Below are positions 39,853-49,142 of a DNA stretch of 64,000 nucleotides, one piece after another (positions within the stretch are counted from its first letter, which is position 1; each line of letters starts with the position of its first letter). Made by a program: the position numbers and the translations under genes. The stretch comes from Corallococcus interemptor (GTDB lineage Bacteria; Myxococcota; Myxococcia; Myxococcales; Myxococcaceae), in the NCBI RefSeq assembly GCF_003668875.1, contig NZ_RAWM01000013.1, positions 45,310 to 109,309 of the forward strand, read 5' to 3'. The notes beneath the pieces were generated by a model, which ran no database searches, was not told the DNA's origin, and saw only the letters and a program-made list of their open reading frames with translations.

Positions 39853-40905
39853 TCAGCTCCCCGTGGCGTCGCGAACGTGCGGCAGCGCGGGCCCGGCGGG
39901 CTCGTGCGCCGGGTGCGCGTAGTAGATGCGCTCCATGAGCTTGCGCTGGTGCACGAGCGGCTTGTCGTACTTGTCCAGCCGCATGCCCTTGTGGCTGTAG
40001 GGCGTGTCCGCCACGGTGGGGATGAAGCGCGCGTCGTCGCGCACCTCCCACCAGGTGAGGCCCAGCGCGGCCTTCGCCGCCACGGGCAGGAAGGGCCGCA
40101 GCGCGGGCACCGACGTGCGCAGGAAGGAGAAGACGTGCAGGCGCGTGGTGCGCGCTGTCTCCGGCACGAAGAAGATGTGCGCCTGCGTGGTGAACGGACG
40201 CGGCGCCCCCGAGGGCGTCCTCCAGCTCACGGTGTAGACGCTGCGCACCGGATCGAAGCGCGTCACCCAGTCGTTGTGGAAGATGTCGCCCTTGCCCACG
40301 GTGAGTAGGCGCATGATGGGCGCGGGCCGCTGAGGGGCGCGGTAGTGCACCTCCGTGTGGTCCTCGTGGTTGTGCGCCTCGAACTGCACCTCCCCCGCAT
40401 GCTGGCCGCTCCACCCCAGCCGGGTGTGGACGAAGGGCGTGTGTTCGTCCTCGCTGAAGTTGTCGAGCGCCACGTGCAGCGGCGCCTGGAACAGCGTGGA
40501 GAACGTCCCACCGAAGACGTAGTCCTCGCCGGAGAGCTCCGGCAGGGCGGACTCGGGCGTGCTCGCGTGCGCGAGCCAGAGGTAGCCGTGGCGCTCCACC
40601 ACCTGGTAGCTCTTCGCCTCGCAGTGGCGCAGCTCCGGCTGGCTGGGATTGACGCCGTGGCCCTGCGCGTCGAAGCGCCAGCCGTGGTACGGGCACTGGA
40701 GCTGTCCCTCCTTCGTCACGGTGCCCTTCGACAGCGGCGCGAAGCGGTGCGGACACGCGTCCGACAGCGCCGCGGCCTTGCCGGACGCATCCCGGAAGAG
40801 CGCGTAGGCGTGGCCCGCCAGCTCCACGCGGACGGGCTGGCGGCGCAGCTGACGGGAGGGGAGTACCGGATGGAAATGCCTGACAACGTCGGGGGTAGGC
40901 TCCAT
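39853..40905 (-). CDS. Rieske [2Fe-2S] non-heme iron oxygenase, 350 aa
   Basis: ATG 40905 (MEPTPDVVRHFHPV). The Rieske motifs are CPHRFAPL and CPYHGWRFD (Cys-x-His and Cys-x-x-His). The catalytic iron motif is DNFSEDEHTPFVHT, the D-x2-H-x4-H type of ring-hydroxylating and related oxygenases. The family includes aromatic-ring and sterol or pigment oxygenases that need a ferredoxin or reductase partner, none of which is nearby. The substrate is unknown. The start lies about 60 bases from the divergent DUF547 gene. Confidence 0.9.
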   Translation of the reverse strand: MEPTPDVVRHFHPVLPSRQLRRQPVRVELAGHAYALFRDASGKAAALSDACPHRFAPLSKGTVTKEGQLQCPYHGWRFDAQGHGVNPSQPELRHCEAKSYQVVERHGYLWLAHASTPESALPELSGEDYVFGGTFSTLFQAPLHVALDNFSEDEHTPFVHTRLGWSGQHAGEVQFEAHNHEDHTEVHYRAPQRPAPIMRLLTVGKGDIFHNDWVTRFDPVRSVYTVSWRTPSGAPRPFTTQAHIFFVPETARTTRLHVFSFLRTSVPALRPFLPVAAKAALGLTWWEVRDDARFIPTVADTPYSHKGMRLDKYDKPLVHQRKLMERIYYAHPAHEPAGPALPHVRDATGS

Positions 40906-40967
40906 GGCACGCGCAGTATAGCGGTCTGTCGTGGAGGACCCAGGCGGGTGGCATAGACTGCCCGGCC

Positions 40968-41861
40968 GTGAACGCGCCCCTTCCCTCCCGTCGCAGCGCG
41001 CGCTGGTCCGCCGTGGCGGCCCTGGCCGTGCTGGTGGCACTCGCCGTGGGCGCGGGGCTGTACGTGGGGGGAGCCCTGCCGGCGCCGGTGCCCCCGGAAG
41101 CGGGACCCTTTGGCTACACGGACTACGCGCAGGCGCTGAACCACGTGCGCCCCAGCGGAGACCTGGACTTCGAGGGCCTGAAGCGCGACCGCCCGGCGCT
41201 GGAGCGCTTCGTCGCGTCGCTGGCGTCGGTGTCGCCGCACCGGCAGCCGGAGCGCTTCCCTTCATCCCAGGACGGGCTGGCGTATTGGATCAACGCGTAC
41301 AACGCGCTGGTGCTGATGCAGCTGGTGGAGCGCTACCCGGAGGGCGTGGGCGCGTCCTGGTTCGGAGGCTTCTATTGGACCCGCGCGTGGCCGGTGGGCG
41401 GCGAGCGGCTGACGTTGTACGCCCTGGAGCAGCGCATCCTGCTGGGCGAGTACGCCGACCCGCGCGTGCACTTCGCCCTCTTCCGGGGGACGCGCGGGGG
41501 CCCCCGGCTGGACGGCGCGCCCTACCAGCCGGAGTTCCTGGACGCGCAGCTCAACGACGCCAGCCGCCGGTACATGGGCGACGCGAGGCACGTGAAGCTG
41601 GAGGACAAGACCGTGCACCTGGCGCGCCTGTTCCAGGAGCACAAGCAGGACTTCCTCGCCGCGCTGCCGGAGGGCCGGGGCGGCAACGTGCTCCAGTTCG
41701 TCTGGGCCTTCCTGCCGGACACCTGCGAGGAGCGCCCGGGCTGCGACACGCGCGGCGACCTGGACCGCGCCTGCGGCCCGCTCCTGGACAAGTGCCGCAT
41801 CGACTTCGTCCCCGAGGACACCTCGCTGCCCGACGCCGCGAACCCCGCCGAGCGGCGCTGA
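40968..41861 (+). CDS. DUF547 domain protein with N-terminal membrane anchor
   Basis: GTG 40968. A membrane anchor (WSAVAALAVLVALAVGAGLYVGG) precedes the DUF547 core: AYWINAYNALVLMQLVERYPEGVG, RLTLYALEQRILLGEYADPRVHFALFRGTRGGPRL and FLDAQLNDASRRYM. 297 aa. DUF547 proteins are periplasmic or membrane-attached and of unknown activity; conserved His and Asp could bind metal. A Cys-rich patch (TCEERPGCDTRGDLDRACG) lies near the C-terminus. It is followed after 50 bases by a YCF48-like propeller and may share its transcript. Confidence 0.85.
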   Translation: MNAPLPSRRSARWSAVAALAVLVALAVGAGLYVGGALPAPVPPEAGPFGYTDYAQALNHVRPSGDLDFEGLKRDRPALERFVASLASVSPHRQPERFPSSQDGLAYWINAYNALVLMQLVERYPEGVGASWFGGFYWTRAWPVGGERLTLYALEQRILLGEYADPRVHFALFRGTRGGPRLDGAPYQPEFLDAQLNDASRRYMGDARHVKLEDKTVHLARLFQEHKQDFLAALPEGRGGNVLQFVWAFLPDTCEERPGCDTRGDLDRACGPLLDKCRIDFVPEDTSLPDAANPAERR

Positions 41862-41911
41862 CCTCGGCTAGCGTTCCCCTCGCGTGGACGAACACGCGGG
41901 AGGCACCGGAC

Positions 41912-42946
41912 ATGACGACGGGAGCGGTGTGGCTGGCGACGTGGCTGGCCCTGGGGAGCGCGGGCATGAAGTGGGAGCCGCAGGCGAGCGGGACGACGGT
42001 GCGGCTGCGCGGCGTGAGCGCGGTGGACACCCGCGTGGCGTGGGCCAGCGGCGACAAGGGCACCGTCGTGCGCACCACGGACGGCGGCAAGACGTGGACG
42101 CGCGCGCCCGTGCCGGACTCCGAGGCGTTGGACTTCCGCGACGTGGATGCCTTCAGCGACCGCACCGCCTACGTGCTGTCCATTGGCGCGGGTGACAAGT
42201 CGCGCATCTACAAGACGACGGACGGCGGCGCGCACTGGACGCTCCAGTTCACCAACGCCATGCCCGGGGCCTTCTTCAACGGCATGGCCTTCTGGGATGA
42301 ACAGCACGGCGTCGCCTTCAGCGACCCGGTGGACGGCCACTTCGTCGTCATCACCACGGAGGACGGCGGCGCGACGTGGAAGCCCGTGCCTCAAGGAGCG
42401 CTGCCGGCGGCGCTCGCGGGGGAGGCCGGCTTCGCCGCCAGCGGCACGAGCATCGCCGTGCATGGCAAATCCGATGTCTGGTTCGGACTGGGAGGCTCCA
42501 TCGCGCGCGTGCTCCACTCCGCGGACCGGGGCAGGACGTGGGGCATCGCGCCCACGCCGCTGGCCACGGGGGAAGGCGCGGGCGTGTTCTCGCTCTACTT
42601 CTGGAGCCCCCTCGCCGGCATCGCCGTGGGCGGCAACTACAAGCAGCCGGAGGTGGCCACCGGCAACGCGGCGCTCACGCTGGACGGGGCCAAGCGCAAG
42701 TGGACCGTGCCGGAGAAGGGCCTCGGTGGATATCGCTCCTGCGTGGCCCCGCTCACGCGCGAGCGGAAGATGTGGCTCGTCGCGGTAGGGCCCACGGGCT
42801 CGGACGTGTCGAAGGACGCGGGCAGGACGTGGGAGCCGCTGGACTCCACCGGCTTCCACGCCGTGTCCACTCCGCCTCGCGCACGGGACACCGCCTGGGC
42901 CGTGGGGGAAGAGGGGCGCATCGCGAAGCTCGTGTTCGCCCCGTAA
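41912..42946 (+). CDS. YCF48/sialidase-like beta-propeller protein, 344 aa
   Basis: ATG 41912. Repeated blade motifs of the Asp-box/BNR type occur: VVRTTDGGKTWTRAP, IYKTTDGGAHWTLQF, ITTEDGGATWKPVP, HSADRGRTWGIAP and SKDAGRTWEPLD. These match YCF48/HCF136-like or oxidoreductase-associated propellers. A hydrophobic N-terminus (VWLATWLALGSAGMK) acts as signal peptide. Such propellers are exported and bind proteins or surfaces; the partner is unknown. It ends before a clean bidirectional hairpin. Confidence 0.88.
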   Translation: MTTGAVWLATWLALGSAGMKWEPQASGTTVRLRGVSAVDTRVAWASGDKGTVVRTTDGGKTWTRAPVPDSEALDFRDVDAFSDRTAYVLSIGAGDKSRIYKTTDGGAHWTLQFTNAMPGAFFNGMAFWDEQHGVAFSDPVDGHFVVITTEDGGATWKPVPQGALPAALAGEAGFAASGTSIAVHGKSDVWFGLGGSIARVLHSADRGRTWGIAPTPLATGEGAGVFSLYFWSPLAGIAVGGNYKQPEVATGNAALTLDGAKRKWTVPEKGLGGYRSCVAPLTRERKMWLVAVGPTGSDVSKDAGRTWEPLDSTGFHAVSTPPRARDTAWAVGEEGRIAKLVFAP

Positions 42947-42955
42947 TCCACTTCG

Positions 42956-42981
42956 GGCGCGGGGAGTCTCCTCCCCGCGCC
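42956..42981. terminator. Strong bidirectional terminator hairpin
   Basis: Eleven-base perfect arms GGCGCGGGGAG and CTCCCCGCGCC flank a TCTC loop between the convergent propeller and ROK genes, ten bases from the first stop and eight from the second. Confidence 0.7.
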
Positions 42982-42988
42982 GGGTGCT

Positions 42989-43921
42989 TCACTTCACCAG
43001 CAGCGCCGCGCCGATGATGCCGCTGTCGTCGCCCAGCTCCGCGTCGGCGATGAGCAGGCCCTCGCGCGACACGCGGGAGGCCCACTGCTGCACGCCGTCC
43101 AGCACCTTCCGCTTCATGCCCGGGCAGTGCGTCAGCACGCCGCCGCCCAGCACCAGGCGCGACGGGTTGAGCACCGTCACGTAGTTGGCCACCGCGACCG
43201 CCAGGAACTGCGCCGCGCGGGAGTGGATCTCCTTCGCCTTCACGTCCCCCGCCTCCGCCGCCGTCTCCAGCGTCACCGGGGTGATGGTGTACGGGTCGCC
43301 GCTGGTCAGCTGCTCCAGCACGGGCGAGCCGCCGGACGACAGGAGCTCCTTCGTCTGCGCGATGAGGTTGTGGCCGCCCGCGTACGCCTCCAGGCAGCCG
43401 TGCTCACCGCAGCCGCACAGCCGGCCGCCGGGCACCACCTTGATGTGGCCCAGCTCGCCCGCCACGCCGCCGCCGCCCTGCACCAGGCGCCCGTCCGCGA
43501 TGATGGCGCTGCCCACGCCGGAGCCCACGAACACCACCAGGATGTCCTGGGCCCCGCGCCCCGCGCCCGCGTGCAGCTCGCCCCACGCCGCCGCGGACAG
43601 GTCGTTCACCACCTTCACGCCGAAGCCCAGCCGCTTCGTCAACATCGCCGCCAGCGGCACGTCCCGCCAGCCCAGGTTGGGCGCCACGGAGATGACGCCC
43701 GTGTCCTTGTGGATCTGCCCCGCCGCGCCCACGCCGCAGCCGTCCACCTTCACCCCGGACTTCTTCACCGCCTCTTCCGCCGCCTGCGCGATGGTCTCCA
43801 CCACGCCCTGCGGCTTGCGGTCCTGCACCGCGACCTTGGCGCTCGCGAGGATTTCACCCTTCCCGTCCACCACCGCGGCCCGGGCGAACGTTCCGCCCAG
43901 GTCGATTCCCAGCGTCGGCAT
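42989..43921 (-). CDS. ROK-family sugar kinase (glucokinase-like)
   Basis: The 310-aa protein opens with the ATP-binding motif LGIDLGGTFARAAVV. The ROK zinc motif is CGCGEHGCLEAYAGG and the catalytic Asp lies in VVNDLSAAAWGE. The sugar-contact Glu/His are in VAGELGHIKV. This is a ROK sugar kinase, probably glucokinase or N-acetyl-glucosamine/mannose type; substrate choice is not fixed by sequence. It lies 45 bases after the phosphomutase gene on the same strand, so sugar phosphorylation and phosphosugar isomerisation look coupled. Confidence 0.9.
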   Translation of the reverse strand: MPTLGIDLGGTFARAAVVDGKGEILASAKVAVQDRKPQGVVETIAQAAEEAVKKSGVKVDGCGVGAAGQIHKDTGVISVAPNLGWRDVPLAAMLTKRLGFGVKVVNDLSAAAWGELHAGAGRGAQDILVVFVGSGVGSAIIADGRLVQGGGGVAGELGHIKVVPGGRLCGCGEHGCLEAYAGGHNLIAQTKELLSSGGSPVLEQLTSGDPYTITPVTLETAAEAGDVKAKEIHSRAAQFLAVAVANYVTVLNPSRLVLGGGVLTHCPGMKRKVLDGVQQWASRVSREGLLIADAELGDDSGIIGAALLVK

Positions 43922-43966
43922 GCTCCCTCCCTTACGTGCGTGTGCTTCGCGTGGAGCGCCAGCGGC

Positions 43967-45337
43967 TCAGGCGCCGACTTCCTTCTGCGCCTGGGCGACC
44001 GTCTTCTCGATGAGCGCCTGGATCTCCTTCACGCGGGCCTCCGTGCTGGCCTCGTAGCGCAGCACCAGGATGGGCTGCGTGTTCGACGCGCGGATGAGCC
44101 CCCAGCCGTCCGGGAACGTCACGCGCACGCCGTCCACGTCCACCACCTTGTGGCCCGCGTCGCGCAGGATCTCCGTGGCGCGCTTCACCATCGCGAACTT
44201 CTTCTCCTCCGTCGTGTCGAAGCGCAGCTCGGGGCTGGCGAAGGTCTTCGGCACGTCGGCGAGCAGCTGCGACATGGACTGCTTCTCCTGCGTGAGGATC
44301 TCCAGCAGGCGCGCGGACGCGTACACCGCGTCGTCGAAGCCGAAGTAGCGGTGCTTGAAGAAGATGTGGCCGCTCATCTCGCCGGCCAGCTCCGCGTGCT
44401 CCTCCTTCATCTTCGACTTGATGAGGGAGTGCCCGGCCTTCCACATGATGGGCCGGCCGCCGTGCTTCGCGATGTCGTCGTACATCGTGTAGCTGCACTT
44501 CACCTCGCCGATGATGGCGGCGCCCGGGGACTCCTTCAGCACGTAGCGGCTGAAGAGCACCATCAGCTGGTCACCCCAGAGCACGTTGCCCTCGTTGTCG
44601 ATGACGCCGATGCGGTCGCTGTCGCCGTCGTAGGCGATGCCCACCTCCGCCTTGACCTCCTTCACCTTCTTGATGAGGTCCTGGAGGTTCTCCACCACCG
44701 TGGGGTCCGGGTGGTGGTTGGGGAAGTCCGCGTCCATCTCGCAGAACAGGGGCACCACGTCGAAGCCCATGCTCTCGAACAGGGGCACCGCGATGGCGCC
44801 GCCCGTGCCGTTGCCCGCGTCGATGACGATCTTCATCCCCTTGCGGCCCACCTTCACCGTCTGGCGGATGAAGTGGTTGTAGGGCGTGATGATGTCGTAG
44901 GGCGTGACCTTGCCGGGCTTGCTGGAGGTCGCGAAGTCCTTCGCCTCGATGAGGCGGCGCAGCTCCTTGATTTCGGGGCCGTGGAAGGTCGTCTTGCCGG
45001 CGCCAATCTTGAAGCCGTTGAACTCCTTCGGGTTGTGGCTGCCGGTGATCATCGCCAGGCCGTCCACGGGCAGCGTGTTCGCCGCGAAGTAGGTCAGCGG
45101 CGTCGGCACCACGCCCACGTCGTAGACGTCCAGGCCGGTGGCGGTGAGGCCCTTCGCGAGCGCGTCGCGGAAGCGCGTGGAGGACTCGCGGCAGTCGCGG
45201 CCCACCACGATGGAGGTGCCGCCCTTGCGGCGGATCATGGTGCCCAGGCCCAGGCCCAGGAGCTCCACCACCTCGATGGTGAGGTCCTTGTCCACCAGAC
45301 CTCGGATGTCGTACTCGCGGAAGATGTGCGCGTTCAT
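43967..45337 (-). CDS. Phosphomannomutase/phosphoglucomutase (AlgC/ManB type)
   Basis: ATG 45337 (MNAHIFREYDIRG), 456 aa. Active serine loop MITGSHNPKEFNGFK, metal loop AYDGDSDRIGV, sugar-binding GEMSGHIFFK and phosphate-binding RASNTQP are all present, in family order. The enzyme converts mannose-6-P to mannose-1-P (or the glucose analogues) for polysaccharide and LPS synthesis. Together with the nearby ManC it supplies GDP-mannose. It is followed by the ROK kinase and is likely in the same operon. Confidence 0.95.
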   Translation of the reverse strand: MNAHIFREYDIRGLVDKDLTIEVVELLGLGLGTMIRRKGGTSIVVGRDCRESSTRFRDALAKGLTATGLDVYDVGVVPTPLTYFAANTLPVDGLAMITGSHNPKEFNGFKIGAGKTTFHGPEIKELRRLIEAKDFATSSKPGKVTPYDIITPYNHFIRQTVKVGRKGMKIVIDAGNGTGGAIAVPLFESMGFDVVPLFCEMDADFPNHHPDPTVVENLQDLIKKVKEVKAEVGIAYDGDSDRIGVIDNEGNVLWGDQLMVLFSRYVLKESPGAAIIGEVKCSYTMYDDIAKHGGRPIMWKAGHSLIKSKMKEEHAELAGEMSGHIFFKHRYFGFDDAVYASARLLEILTQEKQSMSQLLADVPKTFASPELRFDTTEEKKFAMVKRATEILRDAGHKVVDVDGVRVTFPDGWGLIRASNTQPILVLRYEASTEARVKEIQALIEKTVAQAQKEVGA

Positions 45338-45493
45338 GGCAGTGTCCCCACCCTCGACAGGAACCGGGAGGGCGTAACGGAAGGCGTGGGACACTACACG
45401 AGCGGGCCCGGGGGCTGCACACGCCCGAACGAGCCCGGCTGACTGTTGAACGCCTGGCCCCCGTGGGAGGGCGGAACCTACCCCCAGGGGAGG

Positions 45494-45510
45494 CTGATGG
45501 CCCCCATCAG
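45494..45510 (-). terminator. Short hairpin at kinase gene end
   Basis: CTGATGG and CCATCAG with a CCC loop overlap the stop codon of the kinase-like gene. The stem is short and there is no T-tract, so it is only a weak terminator candidate. Confidence 0.3.
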
Positions 45511-47765
45511 GCCATGGCCCCAGCGGACTGGGCCGGAACCTGCCGCCGCAGGGACTGGTAGTGCTTCAGCCAGGACGTGTTCAGAGGGTCCAGCTTGAGC
45601 GCCTCCGCGTAGCGCTCCAGCGCGGCCGGGACCGCCCGTTGGACCTCCAACGCGTGCCCCTGGGTGAAGAGGGCGCGGGCCTTGCGCTCCACCTCCGGCC
45701 GGGCGGCGAGGAACGCGCTGCGCAGGGCCTCCATGGTGGGCTCCGGCACCCCGGCGGCCACGCAGCGGGCAAGGCCCCCCAGGTTGCCCCGGGTGGCGTC
45801 GTAGCCAACACGTGAAAGCGGGTCGCCGAGCATCCGCTGCGCGGCCAGCACCCGCACCCGCAGGGCGTCCAGGGCCTGGCGCTGCGCGGTGGGCAGCGGG
45901 CGGTGCTGGAAGGCGGCCAGGCGGCGCAGGGCGGCCTGGGCGCGGCGGTGGATGTCACCGAAGTCCGCGTCGTGCTTCGCGCCCAAGAGCGTGTAGGGGT
46001 CCTTGGCGACGGCCTCCGCGCGGGACAGCATGCGGGCCAGCTCCGCGTCGGGCGCGGGCTCCGCGGCCTCCATCAGGACGCGCGATAGCAGCCGGCCCAG
46101 GGCGGGGAACTCGTCGGAGAAGTGGACGAAGACGCCCGCGGGCACGTTCCAGGTGCGCGCCTCGTCGAAGGTGACGTGGCGGACGACGTCGCAGGCGCCC
46201 AGGGCCGTCTCGCCCCGGAAGGACACCTCCACCGTCAGCCGCGCGGCGAGCGGGGGCAGTGAGCCCTGGCACTCGGCGAAGAGGCCCTCGGGGGCGACGT
46301 CGCTCACGGAGACGGGCTGGAGGACCTCCCCCGGCGTCAGGCCCAGGCGCACGCGCAGGTCCGCGGGCGCGTCCGTGCGGGGCGCGGAGGCCTCCAGCGG
46401 CGGCACGGGGTTCACCAGCGGGATGGGCGCGGCGTCCTCGATGACGTCCACCAGCGGAATGGGCGGAGGCGACGGAATGGACGCGGGCTCCAGCGAGGGC
46501 GCCAGGGTCATGAACGGGATGGCCGCCGCGCCCAGCGTGGACGTGGCCGGGCCCTGGAGGGTGTTCACGTCCACGACGCCCAGCTTCATCGTCCTGGCCG
46601 GCGCCTGCGGGCCTGCGGAGAGCTCCGGCTCGGCGGTCCCCAGCATCGCCACGGCGGAGGCCCAGAACGCGGCCACGTCCGCGCGCATGGTCCCGTCGGA
46701 AGACGCGCCATCCGCCGCGCGCTGGGCCGCGGCCTCCATGGACGTGGCCGTCATGCCCCACTCCGGCACGTCCTCCACGATGTCGAAGTCGTCCGCGTCG
46801 CGCTCCTCCACCTCCACGTCGACGGCCACCTCGGGCGCATCCGCGGACGCGTCCCGCACCGGCGCCTTCAAGCCCAGCGCCTCCGCGAGCGCGACTCGGA
46901 AGGCCCACGCGCTGTCGAACCGCTCCTCCGGCTTCGCGGCCAGCGCGCGCATCAGCACGGTGGACAGCGCGGGCGGCACGCTCGCGTTGAGGGCATGCGG
47001 CGCAAACAGCGTCACGTCCGCGGAGCGCCCCAGCCCGAACGGCAGCCGCCCCGTCACCAGCAGGTAGCCCGCCACGCCCATCGCGTGCACGTCCGCGCGA
47101 GGGCTCGGGTTCATGCCGGCGCACTGCTCGGGCGCCATGAACGTGGGCGAGCCCACCGCCACGCCCTGCGCGCGCTCCTGCTGGGACAGCGCCGCCTCGC
47201 GCACCGCGCCCGCGCCGAAGTCGCGCACCCGCACGCGCCGCTCGCCCTTCGCGTCGCGCGTGACGAACATCGAATCCAGCGTGAGGTCCCCGTGCACCAG
47301 CCCGCGCGCGTGCGCCGCCTCCAGCCCCGCGAGCGCCTGGTCCAACACCTCGCCCACCTCCGCCGGAGACAGCGGCAGGGGCAGCGCGCTCAGCGACTCA
47401 CCCTCCGGCGCCTCCATCAACACGCAGGGCAGGCCCTGGGGACCGGGGCGCACGTCCAGCACGCGCGCCACGTGGCGGTGCACGACGTTGCGCTGCGCCA
47501 GCGCCTCCGCGATGAACCGGGCGCGCACGGCGGGACGCGCCGCCAGGTGCGCGTGCAGCACCTTCACCGCGAAGCGGTGCCCCGTGGGCACGTACTCCGC
47601 CAGGTACACCGACGCCACCGCCCCTACTTCCAGCCGGCGCTTCAAGAGCAGCGGCCCGTGCCGCTGGCCCTCCAGCGAATCCCCCGGAACCGGAGGCCGG
47701 ACAGCGACGGGGCACGCCTCCCCGTCCCGGTGTTCGCCCACGCAGCGCTTGCAGCCCATCGCCAT
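45507..47765 (-). CDS. Degenerate Ser/Thr kinase with PilZ-like, J-like and TPR-like regions, 752 aa
   Basis: The N-terminus has a small Cys motif (CKRCVGEHRDGEAC). Residues 35-300 are a protein kinase fold: FAVKVLHAH (K68), HGDLTLDSMFV (HRD changed to HGD, catalytic D160 kept, the usual Asn at 165 is Ser), RDFGAGAV (DFG 182-184) and FMAPEQC. The glycine loop is also degenerate (LEVGAVASVY). Activity is therefore doubtful. After a linker a PilZ-like beta region (VSVSDVAPEGLFAECQG... GVFVHFSDEFP) is followed by DPYTLLGAKHDADFGDIHRRA, a J-domain-like motif, and two TPR-like helices at the end. It lies between the phosphomutase and ManC on the same strand and may sense or control that pathway (inference). 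Confidence 0.75.
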   Translation of the reverse strand: MAMGCKRCVGEHRDGEACPVAVRPPVPGDSLEGQRHGPLLLKRRLEVGAVASVYLAEYVPTGHRFAVKVLHAHLAARPAVRARFIAEALAQRNVVHRHVARVLDVRPGPQGLPCVLMEAPEGESLSALPLPLSPAEVGEVLDQALAGLEAAHARGLVHGDLTLDSMFVTRDAKGERRVRVRDFGAGAVREAALSQQERAQGVAVGSPTFMAPEQCAGMNPSPRADVHAMGVAGYLLVTGRLPFGLGRSADVTLFAPHALNASVPPALSTVLMRALAAKPEERFDSAWAFRVALAEALGLKAPVRDASADAPEVAVDVEVEERDADDFDIVEDVPEWGMTATSMEAAAQRAADGASSDGTMRADVAAFWASAVAMLGTAEPELSAGPQAPARTMKLGVVDVNTLQGPATSTLGAAAIPFMTLAPSLEPASIPSPPPIPLVDVIEDAAPIPLVNPVPPLEASAPRTDAPADLRVRLGLTPGEVLQPVSVSDVAPEGLFAECQGSLPPLAARLTVEVSFRGETALGACDVVRHVTFDEARTWNVPAGVFVHFSDEFPALGRLLSRVLMEAAEPAPDAELARMLSRAEAVAKDPYTLLGAKHDADFGDIHRRAQAALRRLAAFQHRPLPTAQRQALDALRVRVLAAQRMLGDPLSRVGYDATRGNLGGLARCVAAGVPEPTMEALRSAFLAARPEVERKARALFTQGHALEVQRAVPAALERYAEALKLDPLNTSWLKHYQSLRRQVPAQSAGAMA

Positions 47766-47898
47766 CCCCGCCTGTCGCCCCGGAAATGGGGCGGCCCGGG
47801 GTGGACTTGCAACCCGCGCGCCTCATACCCGGGGCGCGCCTTCGTCCAGACCGCGACACTCCAACACCCGCAGGTGCCAGCAAACCCCGCAAAACGAA

Positions 47899-47934
47899 CC
47901 CGGGGCCCCTGTAGAAACGACAGGGAGCCCCGGG
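47899..47934 (-). terminator. Strong intrinsic terminator after manC
   Basis: Arms of 14 and 15 bases (CCCGGGGCCCCTGT and ACAGGGaGCCCCGGG, one bulged A) flank AGAAACG. On the minus strand the hairpin is followed by TTCGTTTT, so it ends the manC transcript coming from the right, 44 bases past its stop. Confidence 0.75.
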
Positions 47935-47978
47935 AAGAAACGTCTGGGGTGAAACAGGAGGCGAAGTCGCCTCAACGC

Positions 47979-49040
47979 CTACAGCAGCCGGGTGCGCTTC
48001 CGGGCCTTGAGGGCCTCGACGACCTTGCGCACGTCCTGGCTCTTGTCCTTGGGGACGACGAGCACGGCGTCACCGGAGTCCACCACCACCACGTCGTTCA
48101 TGCCCACGACGGACAGCGTGCGCTTGTCCGCGAGCACGACGCAGTGGGTGCAGTCCACCAGCACCGCGTCGCCGGAGACGACGTTGCCCTGCGCGTCCGC
48201 GGGGCGCACTTCCGGGATGGCGGCGAAGGAGCCCACGTCGGACCAGCCGAAGTCGCCGTCCAGCACCGCGATGTTCTCCGCCTTCTCCATCACGCCGTAG
48301 TCGATGGAGATGGAGGGCAGCTTGGGGAAGACGCGCTTGAGCACGGCCGGGAAGGTGCGCTTGCCCGCGGCCTTCTGGAGCGCGTCCAGGCCCTTCTGCA
48401 TCTCCGGCATGTGCTTCTGGAAGGCCTCCAGCATCACGTCCGCGCGGAAGACGAAGATGCCGCCATTCCACAGGTAGTCGCCGCCGGCCACGTACTCCTG
48501 CGCCGTCTTGAGGTCGGGCTTCTCCTTGAACGCCTTCACGCGGCGGCCGCCGCCCTCCAGCGCGTCACCGACCTGGATGTAGCCGTAGCCCGTCTCCGGG
48601 CGCGCGGGCTTGATGCCCAGCGTGACGATGTGGCCGCCTTCGGCGATGCGCGCGGCCTCCGCGAGCGTGCGCTGGAAGCCCTTCACGTCCGCGACGTGGT
48701 GATCCGACGGCAGCACCGCGAGCACGCCCTTCGGGTCGCGCGCGGCGACCTGGAGCGCAGCGAGCGCGATGGCGGGCGCGGTGTTGCGCGCCACGGGCTC
48801 CACCAGGAGGTTGCCCTTGGGCAGCCCCTTCACCAGCTTCGCGGCCGTCTTCGCGTGCACGGGTCCGCACACGATGAAGGTGTTCTTCACCGGGGCCAGG
48901 CCCTTGAGGCGCTGGGCGGTGTCGGTGAGCAGCGGCTGCTTGGAGGCCAGCGGGAGGAACTGCTTCGGACGCGCCTGGCGGGACAGCGGCCAGAAGCGGG
49001 TGCCGGAGCCTCCGGCCATGATGACGGGGTAGAGGGCCAT
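47979..49040 (-). CDS. manC: Mannose-1-phosphate guanylyltransferase
   Basis: ATG 49040 begins MALYPVIMAGGSGTRFWPLSR, the nucleotidyltransferase signature (GGxGxRFWPxSR). Further motifs are KQFLPL, LLVEPVARNTAPAIALA, LPSDHH, KAFKEKPDLKTAQEYVAGG and WNGGIFVF. The 353-aa length matches the single-domain ManC type without the isomerase half. It makes GDP-mannose from mannose-1-P and GTP for cell-surface glycans. It stands alone on the minus strand, separated from the kinase-like gene by a strong terminator. Confidence 0.95.
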   Translation of the reverse strand: MALYPVIMAGGSGTRFWPLSRQARPKQFLPLASKQPLLTDTAQRLKGLAPVKNTFIVCGPVHAKTAAKLVKGLPKGNLLVEPVARNTAPAIALAALQVAARDPKGVLAVLPSDHHVADVKGFQRTLAEAARIAEGGHIVTLGIKPARPETGYGYIQVGDALEGGGRRVKAFKEKPDLKTAQEYVAGGDYLWNGGIFVFRADVMLEAFQKHMPEMQKGLDALQKAAGKRTFPAVLKRVFPKLPSISIDYGVMEKAENIAVLDGDFGWSDVGSFAAIPEVRPADAQGNVVSGDAVLVDCTHCVVLADKRTLSVVGMNDVVVVDSGDAVLVVPKDKSQDVRKVVEALKARKRTRLL

Positions 49041-49142
49041 ATACGGGTGTGAGCTCCTAGGGGCACGTCGGGCCACGGCCCGGCGCGCACGGCGGCGCAC
49101 ATTAGCGCGTCGCGCCAGCGGAGGAAGGGGGCTGCTCGCCGC

